Assembly (NCBI GenBank): GCA_905234195.1
Contig: CAJOFR010000020.1
Span: forward strand, 1-40,366
Reading direction: 5' to 3'
Source of the DNA: an uncultured Selenomonadaceae bacterium
GTDB taxonomy: Bacteria > Bacillota > Negativicutes > Selenomonadales > Selenomonadaceae
Length of the DNA stretch: 40,366 nucleotides
Position numbers and translations under genes: made by a program. Below, piece after piece: positions 33,866 to 40,366 of the stretch (positions are counted from its first letter, which is position 1; each line of letters begins with the position of its first letter). Below the pieces are notes generated by a model. It worked only from the letters and a program-made list of their open reading frames with translations, was not told where the DNA came from and did no database searches.

Positions 33866-34489
33866 ATGGAAAATCAAGACAGAATTTTGAATTGGGCGGC
33901 AGAACTCCAGAGTCTGGCTCAAGCCGGCTTGCACTACGGCAGGGATAAATTTGATATTGAGCGTTTTCAAAGAATCAGGGAAATTGCCGCCGAGATGGTC
34001 GCACTGAAAACCGATTCGTCGCTCGAAAAAGTTGGGGAATGGTTTTGCGCTGAAGAAGGTTATCAGACGCCGAAGATAGACACGCGCGGAGCGATATTCA
34101 AGGACGAAAAAATTTTGCTTGTCCGCGAAAGTGACGGGCGTTGGACTTTGCCCGGGGGCTGGTGCGATTTTAATTTGTCCCCTGCTGAAAATGTCGTCAA
34201 GGAAGTCAAGGAAGAGGCAGGGCTGGACGTTATCGTTAATAAGTTGGTGGCGGTGCACGACCGCGCGCGCAGAAATGCCGGTACGTATCTTTTTGGCGTG
34301 GCGAAAATTTTTTTCCTGTGCAGTGAAATCGGCGGGGCTTTCCAAAAAAATATCGAGACTGTCGAATCAAAATATTTTTCCGAAAATGAACTGCCCGATA
34401 ATTTCGCCGCAGAAAAATGCACGCACGAACAAGTTAGACTTTGTTTCGCGGCTTATCGTTCAAAATTTTGGGAGACTCAATTTGATTGA
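33866..34489 (+). CDS. Nudix hydrolase with N-terminal Nudix_N_2-type domain
   Basis: 207 residues. An N-terminal helical domain (LNWAAELQSLAQAGLHYGRD, RFQRIREIAAEMV) precedes a Nudix domain. The Nudix box reads GGWCDFNLSPAENVVKEVK, then EEAGL, with Lys in place of the usual Arg of REUxEE. Such proteins hydrolyse nucleoside diphosphates linked to another group; ADP-ribose and UDP-sugars are candidate substrates, unproven here. ATG 33866 begins one base after the galT stop (TAAT-ATG), so translation is coupled. A longer in-frame start at 33767 lies within galT. Confidence 0.88.
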   Translation: MENQDRILNWAAELQSLAQAGLHYGRDKFDIERFQRIREIAAEMVALKTDSSLEKVGEWFCAEEGYQTPKIDTRGAIFKDEKILLVRESDGRWTLPGGWCDFNLSPAENVVKEVKEEAGLDVIVNKLVAVHDRARRNAGTYLFGVAKIFFLCSEIGGAFQKNIETVESKYFSENELPDNFAAEKCTHEQVRLCFAAYRSKFWETQFD

Positions 34490-34493
34490 AATA

Positions 34494-34545
34494 GGGAACG
34501 GGAAAATTTTTATCACCTTCAATTTTCCTGTTCTCTTTTATTTTT
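34494..34545 (+). terminator. Intrinsic terminator/attenuator between the Nudix gene and lacZ
   Basis: A 15-bp stem (34494-34508 GGGAACGGGAAAATT with 34521-34535 AATTTTCCTGTTCTC, two G-U pairs), a 12-nt loop and TTTTATTTTT at 34536-34545. The lacZ ribosome binding site (AGGAAGGAG) follows at once. It would cut expression of the hydrolase half of the operon relative to the Leloir half unless read through. Confidence 0.7.
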
Positions 34546-34564
34546 GCAGGAAGGAGAAATTTTT

Positions 34565-37500
34565 ATGGCATTTGATTTAAAAAATTTGGCGAACCCCGAA
34601 TATTTTCAAGAAAACAGACTTCCAGCACATTCCGACCACAAATATTTTGCAAGCATCGAGGAACTTGCGGGCTGGCAGTCTAAATTTTTTCTTTCGCTCA
34701 GCGGACTTTGGCATTTTGCGTACGCGCCGAATCTGAATTTTATTCCGCAAGACTTCCAGGCGGAAAATTTTGATTGTCACGACTGGCAGACAATCCGAGT
34801 GCCCGCGCATATTCAGACGGAAAATTTCGGCAAGCCGCATTACACGAACACGACTTACCCTTGGGACGGACACGAAGTCATAAAGCCCGGCGAAATTCCC
34901 CGCCGCGATAATCCTGTTGCCTGCTACGTGAAATATTTTGACGCGCCCGCCGATTGGAAAAATTTTTTCGTGAGTTTTCAGGGCGCAGAATCCGGAATCG
35001 CGGTTTGGTTGAACGGAAATTTTGTCGGTTACAGCGAAGACAGTTTTACGCCGAGCGATTTTGATTTGACGCCGTTCATCAAGGCGCGCGAAAATAAATT
35101 GGCGGTCGCGGTTTTCAGGTACACTAGCGGTAGCTGGCTGGAGGATCAAGATTTTTGGCGGTTCAGCGGAATTTTTAGGGACGTCATTCTTTACAGCAAG
35201 CCGGAAATCCATTGCGAAGATATTTTCGTACACGCCGCGCCGATTAATAATTACACCGACGGAAATTTGAAGATTGAGACGCGCTGGAATTCCGACGCCG
35301 AAAAAATTATCGAGCTGAAAATTTTTGATGAGAATAAATCTTGCGTGCTGGACGAGACGAAAAATTTCAGCGGCAGTGAATTTATTTTCAACTTCGAGCT
35401 GAAAAATATTTTGCTGTGGAGCGCGGAAAAACCTAACCTCTATCGCGCGATTTTCTTCGTGAAAAATTCTGCCGGCGCAGTCGTCGAAGTCATCCCGCAA
35501 AATATCGGCTTCAGGGAAATTAAACTTGAGGACACCTTGATTAAAATCAACGGCAAGCGAATTGTTTTCAAGGGCGTGAATCGTCATGAGTTCGATTGTT
35601 TCAACGGGCGCGCCTGCAACCCCGCCGACATTGAGCAGGATATTATCGCGCTGAAAAGAAATAACGTCAACGCAATTCGTACTTCGCATTATCCGAATCC
35701 TTCGCGGCTTTACGAACTCTGCGATATTTACGGGCTGTACATGATAGACGAGACGAATTTGGAGACGCACGGCGCGTGGATGAGAAACGGCGGCTGTTTC
35801 TACGACGAAAACACAGTGCCAGGCGATAATCCGAAGTGGCTGGCGGCGGTTATCGACAGGGCAAAATCGATGCTGGAGCGCGATAAAAATCACCCCGCGA
35901 TTTTAATTTGGAGCTGCGGGAATGAATCTTGCGGAGGCAAAAATATTTTCGAGATGCACGAGTTTTTCAGGCAAAGGGATCCGAGCCGCCTTGTCCATTA
36001 CGAAAGTATTTTTTGGGACAGAAGATTTAACGCCACTTCAGATTTTGAAAGTCAAATGTATCCGCCCGTTGCGAAGATTAAAGAATTTCTTGCCGCGCAC
36101 CGCGATAAACCTTTCGTCTGCTGTGAATATTCGCACGCCATGGGAAATTCTTGCGGCGGCTTGAGCAAGTACACGAGGCTTGCCGACGAGGAGATTTTAT
36201 ATCAAGGCGGTTTCATTTGGGATTTTGCAGACCAGGCAATTTTTACCGACGAGGGCTTGAAATACGGAGGCGACTTCGGCGACAGACCGAGCGATTATAA
36301 TTTTAGCGGCGACGGTTTATTTTTCGCGAATCGTATTCCCACGACGAAGTTGCAGGAAGTTAAATTCTGCTACCAAAATTTTGAATTGCTCCCGAACGAA
36401 AAGACAATCAAAATTATCAACAGGAGTCTTTTCACGAACGTCGAAGAGTTTGACTTAAAATTGCAACTCCTGCGCGACGGCGTGGAGGTCTGGGAAAAAA
36501 TTTATGGCGCGCCGAATATTTTGCCCGGCGAAAGTTCAGAAATTAAAATTGATTTGCCGAACTACGGCGCGGGCGAATATGTCGTGACGGCGTCTTTGTG
36601 CTTGAAGGCTGAAAATATTTTCGCGGAGCGCGGTTTTGAAGTTGCGTTTGGTCAAGGCGTTTTCAAAAAATCTGATTCAAGCGCAAGTATTTCCGCGTGG
36701 CTGGAGAAGAAAAATATTTATTCGCCGGAGAAAAAAATTTCCGCCGGCAGAAAATTGCGCGTCGTTCAGAGCGATATTAATTTGGGCGTGCAGGGCGAAG
36801 GTTTTTCGTTTATGTTTTCGAGCGCGGCGGGAAGTTTGACGAGCTACAAATTTAACGGCGAAGAGTTTATTTCAAATTTCCCTGCGCCGAATTTTTGGCG
36901 CGCGCCGGTTGATAACGACTACGGCAACGGGCAACACATTGCCGCCGCCCAATGGAAACTTGCCAGCGTCTACAAAAAATGCGTCAAGATTGAGTATCGC
37001 ACCGACGAAAAAAATTTTGTTGCCGTCGAGAGATATTTTGGCGAAAAATTTAACGGCGAGTTCGCGGCGGACTTCGTCGAGGTAAAATTTACTTACGAGT
37101 TGCAGACGACGCCGAAGAGTTTTTGTGTCGTGACCTACAAAGTTGAGAGTGACGGCGCGCTGAAAATTTCGCAGGATTATAAAAAAGTCGAAGGGCTTGG
37201 AGATTTGCCGGACTTCGGAATTTTGTTTACGTTGCCGAAAAAATTCAGTCGCATAAAATTTTATGGCTTGGGTCCTCTTGATAACTACTGCGACAGATCG
37301 GAGGGCGCGCGGCTGGGAATTTTCGAGACAGATATTTTTGAAGAGGTTGAGCCGTATTTGAATCCTCAAGAGTGCGGAAATCATTGCGGCTTGCGTTGGT
37401 TTGAAGTGCTTGACAATCGCGGGCGCGGCTTGAAAATTTCTGCCGTCGAGAAAAATTTTGAGGCGTCGGCTCTTCCTTACAGCCCGCACGAAATTGAAAA

Positions 37501-37666
37501 TGCTCGTCACCAGGAAGAATTGCCGGAACAAAATTATACGTTCTTGAAAATTTCTTCGGGGCAGTGCGGAGTCGGCGGCGACGATACTTGGGGTAGCCCC
37601 ACGCTTGAGGAATATAAAATTAAAAACGCCGATAAACATTTGGAATTTTATTTGGAGGGGGTTTAA
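34565..37666 (+). CDS. lacZ: Beta-galactosidase, glycoside hydrolase family 2
   Basis: 1033 residues, the usual length of LacZ, with no signal peptide, so cytoplasmic. Order: sugar-binding jellyroll (HIQTENFGKPHYTNTTYPWDG), Ig-like domains, a TIM barrel with acid/base Glu454 in WSCGNES and nucleophile Glu521 in CCEYSHAMGNS, and a C-terminal beta-galactosidase small-chain domain (FWRAPVDNDYGNG, FYGLGPLDNYCDR). It hydrolyses lactose and other beta-galactosides. ATG 34565 has AAGGAG nine bases upstream; an earlier in-frame start at 34544 lies in the terminator region. Confidence 0.97.
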   Translation: MAFDLKNLANPEYFQENRLPAHSDHKYFASIEELAGWQSKFFLSLSGLWHFAYAPNLNFIPQDFQAENFDCHDWQTIRVPAHIQTENFGKPHYTNTTYPWDGHEVIKPGEIPRRDNPVACYVKYFDAPADWKNFFVSFQGAESGIAVWLNGNFVGYSEDSFTPSDFDLTPFIKARENKLAVAVFRYTSGSWLEDQDFWRFSGIFRDVILYSKPEIHCEDIFVHAAPINNYTDGNLKIETRWNSDAEKIIELKIFDENKSCVLDETKNFSGSEFIFNFELKNILLWSAEKPNLYRAIFFVKNSAGAVVEVIPQNIGFREIKLEDTLIKINGKRIVFKGVNRHEFDCFNGRACNPADIEQDIIALKRNNVNAIRTSHYPNPSRLYELCDIYGLYMIDETNLETHGAWMRNGGCFYDENTVPGDNPKWLAAVIDRAKSMLERDKNHPAILIWSCGNESCGGKNIFEMHEFFRQRDPSRLVHYESIFWDRRFNATSDFESQMYPPVAKIKEFLAAHRDKPFVCCEYSHAMGNSCGGLSKYTRLADEEILYQGGFIWDFADQAIFTDEGLKYGGDFGDRPSDYNFSGDGLFFANRIPTTKLQEVKFCYQNFELLPNEKTIKIINRSLFTNVEEFDLKLQLLRDGVEVWEKIYGAPNILPGESSEIKIDLPNYGAGEYVVTASLCLKAENIFAERGFEVAFGQGVFKKSDSSASISAWLEKKNIYSPEKKISAGRKLRVVQSDINLGVQGEGFSFMFSSAAGSLTSYKFNGEEFISNFPAPNFWRAPVDNDYGNGQHIAAAQWKLASVYKKCVKIEYRTDEKNFVAVERYFGEKFNGEFAADFVEVKFTYELQTTPKSFCVVTYKVESDGALKISQDYKKVEGLGDLPDFGILFTLPKKFSRIKFYGLGPLDNYCDRSEGARLGIFETDIFEEVEPYLNPQECGNHCGLRWFEVLDNRGRGLKISAVEKNFEASALPYSPHEIENARHQEELPEQNYTFLKISSGQCGVGGDDTWGSPTLEEYKIKNADKHLEFYLEGV

Positions 37667-37669
37667 ACC

Positions 37670-39880
37670 TTGATAAATTTTGAGAATGAGCGTTTTCACC
37701 TGCGTAATAAATTTTTCAGCTACGTCCTGGAAATTTCGCGCGGCAAGCATCTTCTGCACCGCTACTGGGGAAAATCTTTGAGGGAGTTCAGAGATTCCGC
37801 GCCGTTGCAAAAAATTGACAGGGGATTCAGCGGGCAGCTGAAGGATTTTGAAAATGAGCGCACCTATTCGCTTGACGTCCTGCCGCAAGAATATCCTGTG
37901 CGCGGTCACACTGATTTTAGGATCCCCGCGTATTCCGTCGAGCTGGAAAACGGCACGAACATTTCCGAATTAAATTATTCGTCGTACAAAATTTTTGACG
38001 GCAAGCCGATTTTGAAGGGGTTGCCCGCAAGTTTCGGCGAGTGTCAAACTTTGGAGATTGAGCTTGTCGACGCGGCTAAAAATTTCACGGTTTTTTTGAA
38101 CTACACGATTTTTGAAGACGTCCCGATTTTGGCGCGGTCTGCAAAATTTTTGAACACCGGCGGCAAAAAAATTAAAATCCAAAGTGCGGCGAGCGCGGCG
38201 ATAGATTTTTCCGACAACGATTTTGAAATTATAAATCTGTACGGCGGGCACGCGGCGGAGAGGACAATTCAACGTCAAAAAATTTCGCGCGGGATTTTTG
38301 AAATTTCTTCGGCGCGCGGCGCGAGTTCCCATCAGCATTCGCCTTTTATCGCGCTTGCAAGACCTGACGCCACAGAATTTTTCGGCGAAGTTTATGCGGC
38401 AAGTCTGATTTACAGCGGAAGTTTTTCCGCGAAAGTGGAGGCCGAACAATTCGGGACGACGCGCCTTGTTGTCGGACTGAATCCCGAAGTTTTCAGCTGG
38501 ACGCTTGAGCCGCAGGAAGAATTTCAGACGCCCGAAGTTATTTTGAATTATTCTTCGTCCGGTCTGAACGGGATGTCTCAAGCTTTCCACAAATTTTATC
38601 GCGAACATTTGATTAGGGGCAAGTTTAAAAATCAGATCCGCCCGATTTTGATAAACAATTGGGAGGCGACTTACTTCGACTTCAACGAGGAGAAAATTAT
38701 TTCTCTTGCGGATTGCGCGAAGGATTTGGGCTTGGAGCTTTTGGTTTTGGACGACGGATGGTTCGGCAAGCGCAACGACGATAATTCTTCTCTCGGTGAT
38801 TGGTTTGTGAATACGGAAAAACTTCCGCGCGGTCTTAAGGGATTGGCGGACGAAGTTCACAAGCGCGAATTAAAGTTCGGAATTTGGGTTGAGCCGGAGA
38901 TGACGAATTTTGACAGCGAACTTTACCGCGCCCACCCTGATTGGATTTTGCATGTGCCGGATTATCAGCCGAGCTGCGGGCGTCACCAACTTGTTTTGGA
39001 TTTGTCGCGCGCAGATGTCCGCGAATATATTTTGGACGCGATGAGAAAAATTTTCTCTTCCGCGCCGATTGACTACGTGAAATGGGATATGAATCGCCAC
39101 ATGACGGAATCTTTCAGCGCGAAACTTCCGGCGGAGCGTCAGCCGGAAACGCAACACAGATATATTCTCGGCTTGTATGAAATTATGGAGAAGTTGACGG
39201 CGGAATTTCCGGACATTTTGTTTGAAAGTTGCAGCGGCGGCGGCGGGCGTTTCGACGCGGGAATTTTGTACTACATGCCGCAGACGTGGACGAGCGACAA
39301 TACCGACGCGGTTTGCAGACTTTCGATACAGGCGGGCACCGGTCTTGCTTTCCCGATAATTTCACAGGGCGCGCACGTTTCTGTTACACCCAATCATCAA
39401 GTCGGAAGAGTGACGCCGTTGCAAATGAGAACCTTCGTTGCGATGGCGGGCACCTTCGGCTACGAACTCGATATCACAAAAATGAGCGACGCCGAAAAAT
39501 CCGAAGTCAGAAATTATGTTGAGCTTTACAAGGAGATTCGTCCGACGATTCAGCTTGGAAAATTTACGCGGCTTTTGACCGGTGGCAACGAGTATGCTTG
39601 GCAGTTTTCGGACGACAAAAAAATTATCGTGATGTATTTCAAAATTTTGTCGAAGCCGGCGGAGCCTATCAGGATTTTAAAACTTGCCGGACTCGACGCC
39701 GAAAAACTTTATACGCTGAAAAAATATCTCCCGCCGAAAAAATTGAGCGTCGACGGCGGTCCGCAAAAAATTTCTTTTGAGGAAAAATCTTTTTACGGCG
39801 ATGAGCTTATGAATTTTGGAATTGCCGTCGAAAAAATCGAAACGGACTTCGCCGCGTACATGTGGATTTTTGAAAAGTAG
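37670..39880 (+). CDS. Alpha-galactosidase, glycoside hydrolase family 36
   Basis: 736 residues, no signal peptide. The N-terminal beta-supersandwich is followed by a TIM barrel: LVLDDGWFGKRNDD, FGIWVEPEM, nucleophile Asp473 in YVKWDMNRHM, SCSGGGGRFDAG, and acid/base Asp543 in WTSDNTDA, then SVTPNHQ. It releases galactose from melibiose, raffinose and stachyose in the cytoplasm (AgaA/RafA group). The start is TTG 37670, with GGAGGGG nine bases upstream and only three bases after the lacZ stop. Confidence 0.96.
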   Translation: MINFENERFHLRNKFFSYVLEISRGKHLLHRYWGKSLREFRDSAPLQKIDRGFSGQLKDFENERTYSLDVLPQEYPVRGHTDFRIPAYSVELENGTNISELNYSSYKIFDGKPILKGLPASFGECQTLEIELVDAAKNFTVFLNYTIFEDVPILARSAKFLNTGGKKIKIQSAASAAIDFSDNDFEIINLYGGHAAERTIQRQKISRGIFEISSARGASSHQHSPFIALARPDATEFFGEVYAASLIYSGSFSAKVEAEQFGTTRLVVGLNPEVFSWTLEPQEEFQTPEVILNYSSSGLNGMSQAFHKFYREHLIRGKFKNQIRPILINNWEATYFDFNEEKIISLADCAKDLGLELLVLDDGWFGKRNDDNSSLGDWFVNTEKLPRGLKGLADEVHKRELKFGIWVEPEMTNFDSELYRAHPDWILHVPDYQPSCGRHQLVLDLSRADVREYILDAMRKIFSSAPIDYVKWDMNRHMTESFSAKLPAERQPETQHRYILGLYEIMEKLTAEFPDILFESCSGGGGRFDAGILYYMPQTWTSDNTDAVCRLSIQAGTGLAFPIISQGAHVSVTPNHQVGRVTPLQMRTFVAMAGTFGYELDITKMSDAEKSEVRNYVELYKEIRPTIQLGKFTRLLTGGNEYAWQFSDDKKIIVMYFKILSKPAEPIRILKLAGLDAEKLYTLKKYLPPKKLSVDGGPQKISFEEKSFYGDELMNFGIAVEKIETDFAAYMWIFEK

Positions 39881-39895
39881 AAGGCTGATGAAAAA

Positions 39896-40312
39896 ATGAT
39901 AACTAAAAAATTTTTCGGCAAGACCGCTGACGGGAAAAGCGTCGACGTCTACGAATTGAAAAATTCTGCCGGCACGACGGCGAAAATTATTACTTACGGC
40001 GCGCGGCTGGCGAGCTGGATTTTTGGCGGCGTGGAAATTGTTCTGGGCTACGACACAATCGCGGAGTACGAGGCGGACGACAGCTACAAGGGCGCGGTTG
40101 TCGGACGCTGTGCAAACAGAATCGGCGGCGCAAAATTTGAGCTGAACGGAAAAGTTTTTAATCTCGACAAAAACGACGGCGGAAAAAATCATCTGCACGG
40201 AGGTTTTAACGGTTTCGAGAAAAAAATTTGGGCGGCTGAAATTATCAAAGAGCGGCGTAAGACCCCTAGCTTTAGCTATAGGGATATAAGCCGCAACAAG
40301 GTAAGCGCATAG
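39896..40312 (+). pseudogene. galM: Aldose 1-epimerase, truncated by a mobile element end
   Basis: The first about 118 residues are a normal GalM N-terminus (ITYGARLASWIFGGVEIVLGY, GRCANRIGGAKFELNGK, NHLHGGFNGFEKKIWAAEI). GalM converts beta- to alpha-galactose for GalK and is usually about 340 residues. After about base 40250 the similarity stops and a foreign tail of about 20 codons runs to TAG 40310-40312, coinciding with a hairpin-bearing sequence. The second half, including the catalytic Glu, is missing. Either an element has inserted, or the window crosses an assembly junction at an element copy. Confidence 0.8.
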
Positions 40313-40366
40313 AGAAATTTGTGCGTAGAGAGGACTTGCAATCCTCCCCTACTGCCTGAATTGCTG
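40255..40366. mobile_element. Putative IS200/IS605-like element end (edge of window)
   Basis: From about 40255 the sequence is GTAAGACCCC, then an imperfect hairpin CCCTAGCTTTAGCTATAGGG (40264-40283) and GATATAAGCCGC. The GCTTTAGC loop resembles that of the element end at the left edge of the window. On the minus strand a frame from the window edge to a TAG near 40278 is open and could be the C-terminus of a TnpB, but carries no motif I can recognise. The orientation and exact boundary are uncertain. Confidence 0.4.

Noticed and set aside
40253-40312. galM with a simple frameshift
   Set aside because: No GalM continuation appears in any frame after 40250, and the following bases form an element-like hairpin, so replacement by foreign sequence fits better.

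Overview
The window reads as a chromosomal segment of a diderm Firmicute, most likely a Negativicutes/Selenomonadales (rumen or gut Selenomonadaceae-like) bacterium. The basis is a complete Kdo/lipid A/Lpt outer-membrane gene set beside Firmicutes-style features: strong AGGAGG ribosome binding sites, frequent TTG/GTG starts, an L10 leader, a class II GalT, and a GPH-symporter galactoside operon. The taxon is an inference; no rRNA gene is present. Both ends look like insertion-sequence ends: a TnpB C-terminus and IS200/IS605 right end at the left edge, and a hairpin-bearing element end that truncates galM at the right edge. This suggests the segment is an assembly contig bounded by multicopy elements.

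Layout. (1) 1-123: 3' end of a tnpB element and its omegaRNA-like right end, 29 bp upstream of waaA. (2) 153-2642: a fused WaaA-LpxK enzyme. (3) 2712-3746: an orphan lipoprotein solute-binding protein. (4) 3932-8280, minus strand: two adjacent hybrid histidine kinases, one with a periplasmic SBP_bac_3 sensor and a Cys-rich insertion in its dimerisation domain. (5) 8436-19936: kdsB, kdsA, kdsD, kdsC, an LpxL-type acyltransferase, lptC, lptA, lptB, one LptF/G permease, a MurC-Ddl fusion and a UDP-glucose dehydrogenase, together making and exporting the Kdo-lipid A part of LPS and the cell-wall D-Ala-D-Ala. (6) 20000-20815: two unrecognised small proteins. (7) 20913-24777: tRNA-fMet, tRNA-Thr and tRNA-Met, then rpmG, secE, nusG, rplK, rplA, rplJ and rplL, with an L10 autoregulatory leader. 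rpoB does not follow; miaB does. (8) 26343-40250: an AraC-type regulator divergent from a galactoside operon: cytidylate-kinase-like protein, GPH symporter, galK, lacA-like acetyltransferase, galE, galT, Nudix, lacZ, GH36 alpha-galactosidase, galM. The cell would import alpha- and beta-galactosides intact, hydrolyse them in the cytoplasm and feed galactose through the Leloir pathway.

The most unusual signal is a family of six intergenic elements of about 100 nt (3789-3890, 9201-9303, 16199-16299, 22232-22322, 24263-24364, 26180-26275). Each has three consecutive hairpins, A-B-C. B is 36 nt and identical in all six copies. A and C each occur in two sequence versions with arms that change together, so pairing is preserved. 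Apart from the eroded arm of A in copy 6 and the shortened C of copy 4, the copies look intact. They sit between genes of essential operons, for example nusG/rplK and rplJ/rplL. I do not recognise the family. A second, degenerate GATTAG/GGTTAG-rich motif fills several other gaps.
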